Positions 31,631 to 38,776 of a stretch of 40,601 nt of DNA are shown one piece after another (within the stretch, counting starts at the first letter, position 1; every line of letters begins with the position of its first letter). Position numbers and translations under genes: made by a program. The notes beneath the pieces are model-generated. The model was given only the letters and a program-made list of their open reading frames with translations. It was not told where the DNA came from and made no database searches. The stretch comes from Terriglobia bacterium (GTDB lineage Bacteria > Acidobacteriota > Terriglobia > Bryobacterales > Bryobacteraceae), in the NCBI GenBank assembly GCA_025358575.1, contig JANYJA010000041.1:1-40601 (forward strand), read 5' to 3'.

Positions 31631-32938
31631 CTATACGTCGGAAACGGGTCCCGTATTTTCCAACGGGGTCACGGGATCGAGAGCGAGCCAGAAGAATGCG
31701 CCAATGAAATAAACCAAAGCCGAGACGTAGAACGTGATGTTCCAGTTGTTATCGGACAGCCTGAGGATGTAGCCCGCGGCCACCGATGCTGTCGCGCCGC
31801 CGAGATTCCCCATCATATTCATGGTGCCGGAAAGCGTGCCGGCATACTTGCCGCCGACGTCCATGCATACGCCCCAGGCATTTGGCAGGGCGAGGTCATT
31901 GCAGAAACTGGCGCACGCCATCGCCAGCACGGCGAAGAGCGGATTCCCCAGCAAAGTGGACGCAAAGAGAAATCCGCTGGCACCTAGAAAACCGATCACT
32001 GAAACCAGCCGTCGCGAACGCTTCACGCTTCCGACCGCGCGCGTAACGGGTGCGGCAATGAATCCGCTAAAAAGGGCTCCGATGCCGCCAAAAAATAGCG
32101 GGAGAGTGGCATAGCGCGCGATGGTGGCGGGGTCCAGATGGCGCGCTTCCTTCAGGTAGGTCGGAAGCCAGGTGATGTAGAAATACCAGCTATAGGACAG
32201 GCAGAAATACTGCGCACACAACAGCCAAACCTGCGGTGCGGCCAGGAATTTCGCCCACGGAACGCTGCCATGGCCCGACGCGTGAGTATTAGCCAGCAGA
32301 CGCAGCTCGCCGGGGTTTACTTTTGGATTGTCGCGCGGATTGTCGCGGAACCAGCGATAGAAAAAGATGGCCCAGAAGACGCCGAGGGTGCCGAAGATCG
32401 CGAAGGCGCTGCGCCAGCTCACATATTTGAGGATTGCGAAAACCAGCAGCGGCGTCAGGGCGCCGCCCCACCGCGCGCTCAACCAGACGATGCCCTGCGC
32501 GCGCACCCGCTCATCCTGCGGGAGCCACGTGGAAAACGCCCGCGCGATGTTGGGGAAGCATCCGGCTTCGCCCGCTCCGAACAGTGTTTGAATCACCAGC
32601 AGCGAGACGAAGTTCCACGCGCGGCCCGTGAGCGCTATGAAAAACGACCACCACACGACAATCCGCATGAGAACGGTCCGGGGCCCGTACCGATCGCCCA
32701 GCCAGCCGCTTGGAATCTCGAAGGTGGAGTATGCTGTGATGAAGGCGAAAAACACCCAGCCCATCTGAACTTTGTCAAGCCCCAGGTCCTTTCGGATATC
32801 GCCGGCGGACTGACTGAGCGCCACGCGGTCGATGTAAGTAATCACCGCCAGAGTGACGGCAAAAACCACCACCCAATAGCGAACTTTCGAGGGACGTTCG
32901 TTGTCGGTCAGGGTCACTTCGGGGGCCTGGGTCGCCAT
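31631..32938 (-). CDS. MFS transporter, ACS (anion:cation symporter) family-like
   Basis: A 435-residue transporter with about 12 TM segments. YIDRVALSQSAGDIRKDLGL and SGWLGDRYGPRTVLMRIVVWW carry the D-R-x-x-[LS] loop 2-3 signature of the MFS, and GAGEAGCFPNIARAFSTWLP is the ACS-type segment after TM4. Hexuronate, phthalate and tartrate carriers belong there. It is the first gene of the MFS-ATP-grasp-GT run (three bases to ATP-grasp), so it may import the acid the ligase uses, or export a product. It is divergent from the GNAT gene with about 40 bases between starts. Confidence 0.9.
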   Translation of the reverse strand: MATQAPEVTLTDNERPSKVRYWVVVFAVTLAVITYIDRVALSQSAGDIRKDLGLDKVQMGWVFFAFITAYSTFEIPSGWLGDRYGPRTVLMRIVVWWSFFIALTGRAWNFVSLLVIQTLFGAGEAGCFPNIARAFSTWLPQDERVRAQGIVWLSARWGGALTPLLVFAILKYVSWRSAFAIFGTLGVFWAIFFYRWFRDNPRDNPKVNPGELRLLANTHASGHGSVPWAKFLAAPQVWLLCAQYFCLSYSWYFYITWLPTYLKEARHLDPATIARYATLPLFFGGIGALFSGFIAAPVTRAVGSVKRSRRLVSVIGFLGASGFLFASTLLGNPLFAVLAMACASFCNDLALPNAWGVCMDVGGKYAGTLSGTMNMMGNLGGATASVAAGYILRLSDNNWNITFYVSALVYFIGAFFWLALDPVTPLENTGPVSDV

Positions 32939-32965
32939 TGGTTGTCATCAGATCACGGGACGGGA

Positions 32966-32971
32966 TAGAAT
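32966..32971 (+). promoter_or_regulatory. -10 box of the GNAT gene
   Basis: TAGAAT, eight bases before GTG 32980. The RNA would begin within about two bases of that GTG, so a leaderless GTG start is possible; otherwise the ATG at 32992 would use a 14-base leader. Confidence 0.4.
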
Positions 32972-32979
32972 GCAACACC

Positions 32980-33759
32980 GTGTGGGCGGCGATGGATTTC
33001 CAGAGCGTCGATTGCAATCTGCGGCACTGTTTTGCGGTCCTCGCGGGGCAACGGGCGTCGGCTCGGATTCACGCGGAGGCGGGGGTGCAGCTAGGCTCGC
33101 TCGGGGTGGGATTCCATCTGTTCAATGCCGCCTTCCTGGACGGTCCGGTGGAGGACGAAGCCGATCTTGAGAAGCGCATCGAATTTGCCGCGCAACAGAT
33201 TGGCTCGGGGCGATTGAAGTGGTCTTTTTGGCTGTGTGAGAGCTGGCTGCCGCCGGGGGTGCGCCGACGCGCGGAAAAGGTTTTCCGGCGAAACGGCCTT
33301 TCTCCCGTTTCCGAGATGCCGGGTATGGTGGCGGAGGGATTGAACCCCATTCGGCGCGCGCTGCCTTCAGTCGAAATCCGAAGTGTCTCCGATGACCCCA
33401 CGCGTGCTGCATTTTGCGAGATAGGCTCAACCTGCTTCAACGTCCCGATTTCGTGGTTCAGCGAAGTCTTCGATCCAGATATGAAGCTGCGACCGGGGTT
33501 TGCGGCATATGTCGGATACGTGGATGGACGACCGGTCACGACCGCGGCCACGGTGGTTTCGGGCGACATCGCGGGGATTTACAACGTTGGGACCATGCCA
33601 GGACTTCGGCGAAGAGGCTACGCCGAGGCATTGGTGCGCTTCGCAATTGCGCAAACGGGCTGCCGCCGCAGCATTCTGCAGGCTAGCCTGCACGGTCTTT
33701 CCATGTACGAGCGCATGGGCTATCGGGCGGTCTGTAACTTTCGCGTGTTCACGTCATAG
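32980..33759 (+). CDS. GNAT-family acetyltransferase
   Basis: About 259 residues from GTG 32980 (or 255 from ATG 32992). The N-terminal half (MDFQSVDCNLRHCFAVLAG) is a non-catalytic GNAT-like lobe; the C-terminal half, from about residue 120, is a clear GNAT domain with AAYVGYVDGRPVTTAATVV (beta4), GDIAGIYNVGTMPGLRRRGYAEALV (motif A, acetyl-CoA loop GLRRRG) and SILQASLHGLSMYERMGYR (C-terminal Tyr and helix). It transfers an acetyl group to an amine of unknown identity. It is alone on the plus strand, opposite the MFS operon, and may be unrelated. Confidence 0.87.
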   Translation: MWAAMDFQSVDCNLRHCFAVLAGQRASARIHAEAGVQLGSLGVGFHLFNAAFLDGPVEDEADLEKRIEFAAQQIGSGRLKWSFWLCESWLPPGVRRRAEKVFRRNGLSPVSEMPGMVAEGLNPIRRALPSVEIRSVSDDPTRAAFCEIGSTCFNVPISWFSEVFDPDMKLRPGFAAYVGYVDGRPVTTAATVVSGDIAGIYNVGTMPGLRRRGYAEALVRFAIAQTGCRRSILQASLHGLSMYERMGYRAVCNFRVFTS

Positions 33760-33780
33760 TAAGATCCAAGTAGGCCTCGC

Positions 33781-34689
33781 TTGCGCAGTTTCTTTCTGTT
33801 TCTCTCCCGACAACGACAACTGCGGCACTGGATGGAAACGTCGTCCGTCGCGCATAAATTATCGGAGCGTTTTGTGGCTGGAGACTCTCTTCAGACCGCT
33901 GTCGAAGCCAGCCGCCGCGTGAATGCCGATGGGACCCGCGTCACCCTGGATTACCTTGGCGAAAATGTCCATTCGCTGGACGAAGCTCTGGTTTCGCGGG
34001 ACATGTACCTGCGCTCGCTGGAACAGATCTCTTCGAACAATTTAGACGCGAATGTTTCTCTAAAATTGACGCAATTTGGAATGGATCTCTCTGAAGATGC
34101 GTGCAGGCAGAATGTGCGCGAACTGGTTTGCGCCGCGGCGAAATGCGGGAATTTCGTGCGTATAGACATGGAATCGAGCGAGTATACGGATCGCACCCTG
34201 CGGCTCGTTACCGATCTACACGCGGAGACGCAGTCATGCGGCGCGGTGATTCAGGCCTACCTGTTCCGAAGCGAAAAGGACATTGCCATGCTTTGCGAGC
34301 GCGGAATCCGCGTGCGTCTGTGCAAAGGCGCTTACCTGGAGCCTGCCGCGGTGGCCTTTCAAAAGAAGAATGACGTGGATGCAAGCTTCGTTCGCCTGAC
34401 CCGGAAGCTGCTGAGCGACGGAACCTATCCGGCGATTGCGACTCACGATGAGCGCATGATTGAAGCCACGCTGGAGTTCGTGAAAACGAACCGGATCGCG
34501 CATGACCGCTTTGAGTTCCAGATGCTTTACGGCATTCGCCGGGATTTACAGAAACGGCTGGTGGCCGACGGGTACCGGCTTCGGCTCTATATTCCTTTCG
34601 GGGAGGCATGGTATCCATATTTTATGAGGCGATTGGCGGAGCGGCCGGCCAATGTCGTGTTCTTGGCGCGAAATCTTTTTCGCGAGTAG
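33781..34689 (+). CDS. Proline dehydrogenase (PRODH, monofunctional)
   Basis: A 302-residue flavoenzyme that oxidises proline to pyrroline-5-carboxylate. The single domain is the PutA-type beta/alpha barrel: LGENVHSLDEAL, NVSLKLTQFGMDLS, NFVRIDMESSEYTD and CGAVIQAYLFRSEKD contain FAD contacts; RVRLCKGAYLEP and YPAIATHDERM hold substrate and flavin residues; FEFQMLYGIRRDLQKRL and RLYIPFGEAWYPYFMRRL finish the barrel with the conserved Arg pair. The start is TTG at 33781; TAAGAT lies 15 bases upstream. The partner P5C dehydrogenase is not here. It is followed by two small membrane proteins. Confidence 0.93.
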   Translation: MRSFFLFLSRQRQLRHWMETSSVAHKLSERFVAGDSLQTAVEASRRVNADGTRVTLDYLGENVHSLDEALVSRDMYLRSLEQISSNNLDANVSLKLTQFGMDLSEDACRQNVRELVCAAAKCGNFVRIDMESSEYTDRTLRLVTDLHAETQSCGAVIQAYLFRSEKDIAMLCERGIRVRLCKGAYLEPAAVAFQKKNDVDASFVRLTRKLLSDGTYPAIATHDERMIEATLEFVKTNRIAHDRFEFQMLYGIRRDLQKRLVADGYRLRLYIPFGEAWYPYFMRRLAERPANVVFLARNLFRE

Positions 34690-34714
34690 CGCATTCGGGA
34701 ACTTCGGGACCGAA

Positions 34715-35179
34715 ATGAGCATCCAACCGGTTGTGCGGTATTGGGGATTTCTGTTAGCGAAGCTGTTGGCGGGGGCCGTGTTGCTGGTCCCGCTGCTTTC
34801 GCTTTTGAATCATTTGATCGCTCCAGGGACGCCTTTCCTGCACGTTTCCACTAAGTGGTTTGGCTTCGATCTGCTCTACACCAGCATGGTGGGGCTCTGG
34901 TTTCTGATGGCTTCGGGAATTCTGTATCTCTGCATTTGGGATCAGCGCTACCGCTGCCGGGTTTGTCTGCGGCGATTACGAATGCCGATTGAGACAGGTT
35001 CGTGGAGCCTGATGCTGCAGCTCGGCAGGCCGCGCATCGAGTACATCTGCCCTTACGGCCACGGGAAGCTGAACGTGGAAGAGCTTCAGATTCTGGGCCG
35101 GGAAAATCCCGAATGGACCGAGCAGCGCGATATGTGGGAAGAATTATTAGCGGGCAAAGGCCCGGATTCGCGCAAGTGA
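34715..35179 (+). CDS. Small two-TM protein with cysteine pairs
   Basis: A 154-residue protein. Two TM helices (FLLAKLLAGAVLLVPLLSLL, then LLYTSMVGLWFLMASGILYL) are followed by a cytoplasmic Cys-rich part, CRVCLRRLRMPIETG and YICPYGHGKL, which would give one CxxC plus Cys and His, a possible zinc ribbon. An acidic tail EELQILGRENPEWTEQRDMW follows. I do not recognise a family. I start at ATG 34715 rather than the longer frame from 34652, which overlaps proline dehydrogenase. It is 25 bases after that gene and 7 before the next, so the three may form an operon. Confidence 0.7.
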   Translation: MSIQPVVRYWGFLLAKLLAGAVLLVPLLSLLNHLIAPGTPFLHVSTKWFGFDLLYTSMVGLWFLMASGILYLCIWDQRYRCRVCLRRLRMPIETGSWSLMLQLGRPRIEYICPYGHGKLNVEELQILGRENPEWTEQRDMWEELLAGKGPDSRK

Positions 35180-35186
35180 TGCCCAG

Positions 35187-35522
35187 ATGACAGCGGCCCG
35201 CGTTCCGCTCTGGCGAGTAGCGCTCGGGATACTCGTGCTGGCGGGTTTGGCTGGTATCGGCGCGGCGATGGCACCGGTTTACATTCACAACTGGCGGTTT
35301 CAGGAGTCGGTTGCGGAGCTGGCGGAAGATCCGGACACTTTTGATCGGTCGGATGATGCGATTCGAACCAGTGTTGCCGAGCGAGCGCACTCGTTTGGAT
35401 TGCCGGTGACGCAGGACGAGGTGACCGTCACGCGAGATCGGCGTCGGTTGAAAATTCATATGAAGTACGCGGTGCGCGTGAGCTGGCCGATTTATACGGT
35501 AGATCTGCACTTTGAGCGATGA
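35187..35522 (+). CDS. Short one-TM protein, DUF4845-like
   Basis: A 111-residue protein. The TM helix VALGILVLAGLAGIGAAMAPVY leads to an outside domain FQESVAELAEDPDTFDRSDDAIRT with DEVTVTRDRRRLKIHMKYAV and VSWPIYTVDLHFER. This pattern of one TM plus a small alpha/beta region resembles DUF4845 envelope proteins. The family call is tentative; it could be any small anchored protein. It starts 7 bases after the two-TM protein. Its stop codon begins the inverted repeat at 35521-35537. Confidence 0.65.
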   Translation: MTAARVPLWRVALGILVLAGLAGIGAAMAPVYIHNWRFQESVAELAEDPDTFDRSDDAIRTSVAERAHSFGLPVTQDEVTVTRDRRRLKIHMKYAVRVSWPIYTVDLHFER

Positions 35523-35537
35523 GGTGCTCAACACCTC
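35521..35537. terminator. Hairpin after the plus-strand trio
   Basis: GAGGTG and CACCTC form a perfect 6-bp stem with a 5-base loop, starting inside the TGA of the gene before. No T-run follows, so termination is possible but weak. Confidence 0.35.
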
Positions 35538-35564
35538 CCCGCAGCTTAATCGCGATCCATCTCG

Positions 35565-35893
35565 TTGAAGATCAAAGTCGATTTCGACTGGCATGTTCGC
35601 GGTTGTGAAGACTGCGACACGATTTACAATCGGGTGATTTCCTTGGGAAGTGACTTCGGAGATTGTGCGCTGGCGGGGGTCGGCAATCCAGAGTGTCGAA
35701 CCTCAAAGTTCAGGAATTTTGGGCTGTATTGTGCGCGAAGGTTGTTGATATGGGTAGTTAGAAGTGATTAAAGCAAACTATGGTAGTACTCACCCGCGTG
35801 ACGTTCCACCAATTGCCCGTCTATAAATTCGCAGTCAGGCTCGAAGCCTTTGGATAAATCGAATTCGAGAGGCGTGAGCAGCGCGGCACTCAT
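35565..35893 (-). pseudogene. Decayed Uma2-family (PD-(D/E)XK-like) gene
   Basis: The minus strand shows both ends of a Uma2 (DUF820) protein. From ATG 35893 the frame reads LTPLEFDLSKGFEPDCEFID, then GQLVERHAGEYYHSLL and a TAA (35768-35770) where relatives have Gln, with family-like residues after it (SLLTTHINNLRAQYSPKFLN) to about 35697. In another frame (35693-35565) comes LWIADPRQRTISEVTSQGNH, then IVNRVAVFTTANMPVEIDFD, typical of the Uma2 C-terminus. About 80 to 90 middle residues, including the R-x-PD and E-x-x-SP catalytic part, are absent. So the gene has one nonsense codon, an internal deletion and a frame change. It starts 6 bases after the hemL stop. Confidence 0.85.
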
Positions 35894-35899
35894 GCTTCA

Positions 35900-37162
35900 T
35901 TATGTTAGCGCGAAGCACTCGCGGGCGGCTTTGACTGTTGTCGCGATGTCTTCCTGGGTGTGCGCGGCCGATACAAAAAGCGCTTCAAACTGCGAGGGGG
36001 GCAGGTAAATGCCCCGGTCTAGCATCAAGTGGAAGAACCGCGCGAATTTCTTAGTATCGGAGTGGCGCGCGGTGTCGTAATTGGTGACGGCGCTGTCGGT
36101 GAAAAACCACGTCAGCATGGAGCCGACGCGATTCACAGTCATCTGTTCGGGCGCGCACGCTGCCAGTTGAGCCGAACTGTTTTCTAGCGTGTCATAGGTT
36201 TCTGGATGGGCCTTCAGGTGCCGCAGCATCGCCAACCCGGCCGCGACCGCTAGCGGGTTGCCAGAGAGCGTACCGGCCTGATAAATGGGTCCGCTCGGTG
36301 CCACATAACTCATAATGTCCTTGCGACCGCCGTAGCCCGCGATGGGCAGGCCACCGCCGATCACTTTTCCCATCGTGGTGAGATCTGGCGTGATGCTGTA
36401 GAGTTGCTGCGCGCCGCCAGCAGCGACGCGAAAACCGGTCATCACTTCATCGAAAATCAGCAGCGCGCCATGTCGGGTGCACAATTCGCGAAGTCCCGCG
36501 AGGAATCCAGCGGCTGGACGCACGCACCCCATGTTTCCAGCAACCGGTTCAACAATCACTGCAGCGACCTGTTTGTCGTGAGAGCAAAATGCGGATTCGA
36601 CAGCGCCAAGATTGTTGTAGGGCAGGGCAAGCGTGGTATCGCTGAAGCCTTTCGGCACGCCTGGCGAATCTGGCAAGCCGAGGGTCGCCACTCCCGAGCC
36701 GGCCTTGACCAGAAGCGAATCCACATGACCGTGGTAACAGCCTTCGAACTTAATGGTGATGTCGCGCCCCGTGAAACCGCGCGCCACGCGCAATGCGCTC
36801 ATTGTGGCTTCCGTGCCGGAGTTCACCAGGCGCACCATTTCCACTGACGGAACAAATTCGCGAACCAGCTCGGCGAGTTCGACTTCTTGCTCCGTGGGCG
36901 CGCCGAAGCTGGTGCCGATTTCAAGCGCGCGAGAGAGCGCATCGATAACCGGCGGGAAGCGATGACCGCAGAGCAGCGGACCCCACGAGCAGACGTAGTC
37001 GATGTATTCGTTTCCATCTACATCGAAGATGCGAGACCCCTGCCCGCGCGCAATGAAACGAGGAGTTCCGCCCACGGCGCGGTAGGCGCGGACGGGCGAA
37101 TTGACGCCGCCGGGGATGGAGCGACGCGCCCTCTCGAAGAGCTGTTCGGAATGAGTTTGCAT
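35900..37162 (-). CDS. hemL: Glutamate-1-semialdehyde 2,1-aminomutase
   Basis: The 420-residue PLP enzyme that converts glutamate-1-semialdehyde to 5-aminolevulinate, the precursor for tetrapyrroles. Landmarks are [19 protein letters not shown] at the N-terminus, [53 protein letters not shown] and [16 protein letters not shown], whose Lys forms the Schiff base with PLP. Length and motifs match. It is the last gene of the heme run, 7 bases after the geranylgeranyl-reductase-like gene. Because ALA is made from glutamate, this bacterium uses the C5 pathway. Confidence 0.97.
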   Translation of the reverse strand: MQTHSEQLFERARRSIPGGVNSPVRAYRAVGGTPRFIARGQGSRIFDVDGNEYIDYVCSWGPLLCGHRFPPVIDALSRALEIGTSFGAPTEQEVELAELVREFVPSVEMVRLVNSGTEATMSALRVARGFTGRDITIKFEGCYHGHVDSLLVKAGSGVATLGLPDSPGVPKGFSDTTLALPYNNLGAVESAFCSHDKQVAAVIVEPVAGNMGCVRPAAGFLAGLRELCTRHGALLIFDEVMTGFRVAAGGAQQLYSITPDLTTMGKVIGGGLPIAGYGGRKDIMSYVAPSGPIYQAGTLSGNPLAVAAGLAMLRHLKAHPETYDTLENSSAQLAACAPEQMTVNRVGSMLTWFFTDSAVTNYDTARHSDTKKFARFFHLMLDRGIYLPPSQFEALFVSAAHTQEDIATTVKAARECFALT

Positions 37163-37169
37163 GTGGAAA

Positions 37170-38363
37170 TTAGAAGCCCGCCGCGTCTTTTTCAGGAGCG
37201 GCTCGCGGCATCAGCCGACTGAAGCCGAAGCTCAGCGCGATTTCCAGCAAGCTGCCGTTGAGATTTTGAAGAAGGCGTCGCTTCAAACCCACGTAACTTT
37301 GCGTGCCCGCGAAAAGATCTTGCATGACAGAACAAAAACGCGGACTCCGGCGCGTGAACTGCACCATTCGCGCCGGCACGGAACCGAACATGAAACTCCC
37401 GTGGAAGATGCGTTTGGCGAGGCGCGAACCGAATTCAAGATCGCCGCCAAAATCGCGACGCAGCAGCCGGCGATAGGCCTGTTCGGTAACACCTCCTATC
37501 TCATCGACGATGGAGCGAGAAGCAAGATCGGCGGATCGGAGAGCGTAATAGAGACCCTCGCCGGTGATGGGATCGACCAAACCGGCAGCATCGCCTACAG
37601 CCAGCCAGCCATCTCCGGCGACGCGGTTGCGTTTCCAAGCGGGCGTATCGAGGCAGGGCAAAAGGTGACTATAAAACGAAGCGCCTTCCGACGAGATTTC
37701 ATGCTCGCGCATGTACTGGTCCAGGCGGCGGCGCAATGACGACGCGGGTTCGCCCTTCCCGCAGATCCCCACGGATAAGTGCCCGCAGCGCGGGAACACC
37801 CAGATGTAACCTTCAAGTTCAGGCAAAAATTGAATGTCGATTTTTTCACGCTCCACCGGCACATAGTAGCCGAGCGCCGCCATGGTGTCGCGAGCGCTTA
37901 ATTCGGTGCCGACCTGGCGCAAAGGGTTGCGCGCCCCCGTTGCGACGACACAGAAATCCGTGTCTATGACGCCATGCTTGGTGCGAAGCTGCCAACCGGA
38001 ACCTTTACGCGTCATTCCAAGGATGTGGGTCTGTTCAACTTGCGCGCCGGAGCGCGAGGCTCGGTTGAGCAGCATGCGGTTGAGATCGAGCCGGGAATAA
38101 ATCAGAAGCGGTTCATCGAGCTTCAGGGTCACGGTGCCCGCGCGCGGCGCGGTGAGCGTAGTTTCGCGAACGAATTTCTTCGGAGTGTCGTTTTCCAGCA
38201 GGAAAGGATATTGATGGTAGGCCTTGTAAGTGAGACCGCCGCCGCAGGGCTTTTCCCAAGCGAGTTTTTCGTCGATGACAACGGTCTTGAGACCCGCACT
38301 AGCAAGCTGCGCAGCCGCAAACGCGCCCGCGGGACCGCCGCCCAGAACCGCGACTCGCTTCAT
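37170..38363 (-). CDS. Geranylgeranyl-reductase-family flavoprotein
   Basis: A 397-residue FAD oxidoreductase. It has [21 protein letters not shown] (FAD Rossmann motif), a second site [14 protein letters not shown] (the P-C-G-G motif of this family), a [16 protein letters not shown] strand and [26 protein letters not shown] (third FAD fingerprint). Members reduce prenyl chains of chlorophyll, archaeal lipids or menaquinone, or act as halogenase-like oxidases. In a heme operon without chlorophyll genes its substrate is unclear; reduction of a menaquinone side chain is an option. The frame extends upstream to 38732, out of frame with the lipoprotein gene; I start at ATG 38363, which overlaps the lipoprotein stop (ATGA). 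Confidence 0.88.
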   Translation of the reverse strand: MKRVAVLGGGPAGAFAAAQLASAGLKTVVIDEKLAWEKPCGGGLTYKAYHQYPFLLENDTPKKFVRETTLTAPRAGTVTLKLDEPLLIYSRLDLNRMLLNRASRSGAQVEQTHILGMTRKGSGWQLRTKHGVIDTDFCVVATGARNPLRQVGTELSARDTMAALGYYVPVEREKIDIQFLPELEGYIWVFPRCGHLSVGICGKGEPASSLRRRLDQYMREHEISSEGASFYSHLLPCLDTPAWKRNRVAGDGWLAVGDAAGLVDPITGEGLYYALRSADLASRSIVDEIGGVTEQAYRRLLRRDFGGDLEFGSRLAKRIFHGSFMFGSVPARMVQFTRRSPRFCSVMQDLFAGTQSYVGLKRRLLQNLNGSLLEIALSFGFSRLMPRAAPEKDAAGF

Positions 38364-38776
38364 TGTGGAGTGCCCGGGCTGCTCCCTATTTGCGGATGGC
38401 CAGCAGGAAGCCGTCCGCCTGGGGCGGCCTGCATCTGGCCGCCTTCGCCAGGCCTCTCGCCCGCGCCTTGCGTGTGGCGGCTCATATCGGCCTGCGACCG
38501 GCCTTTCACTTCCCACGAGTCGCCCTTGCGCTCCAAGTCGTAACGGAACGTCACGCCCGAATTCAGTGCGCCCCCCTTGGGCACAAATGAAACAACTGCC
38601 TGCGCTTCCTTTCCGCGAAAACTCACAGACGTCACATTCACATCCATGGCCGCGACATCCATGCGTTTGGAGACGTACTTCACGACGCCCTTCTGCACTG
38701 CTTCCGTGGTGTCGATCTTGCTTCCACCGCACGCGACTAGAGATAGCGCGGCCGCAGCCACGACGAACATTTTCAC
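38360..38776 (-). CDS. Small lipoprotein in the heme operon
   Basis: A 138-residue exported protein: short N-terminus, hydrophobic stretch and lipobox LVAC (MFVVAAAALSLVACGGSK), so it should be a lipoprotein. The middle part KYVSKRMDVAAMDVNVTSVSFRGKEAQAVVSFVPKGG is a compact beta-rich domain; the tail is Gly/Pro-rich (GAGERPGEGGQMQAAPGGRLPAGHPQIG), probably disordered. I do not know a family. Start is GTG 38776: its last two bases overlap the cobA-hemD stop TGA (GTGA), and a TATAAT precedes it by six bases, so a coupled start and an internal promoter both exist. An ATG at 38770 is in frame. Confidence 0.75.
   Translation of the reverse strand: MKMFVVAAAALSLVACGGSKIDTTEAVQKGVVKYVSKRMDVAAMDVNVTSVSFRGKEAQAVVSFVPKGGALNSGVTFRYDLERKGDSWEVKGRSQADMSRHTQGAGERPGEGGQMQAAPGGRLPAGHPQIGSSPGTPQ

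Noticed and set aside
34851-35594. 247-residue minus-strand ORF
   Set aside because: Only its first 10 residues belong to the Uma2 remnant; the remainder is antisense to the small membrane proteins.
35565-35771. 68-residue plus-strand ORF with a TTG start
   Set aside because: It is antisense to the Uma2 remnant and has no supporting signal.
38364-38732. N-terminal extension of the geranylgeranyl-reductase-like protein
   Set aside because: It is out of frame within the lipoprotein gene; the FAD motif begins right after ATG 38363.
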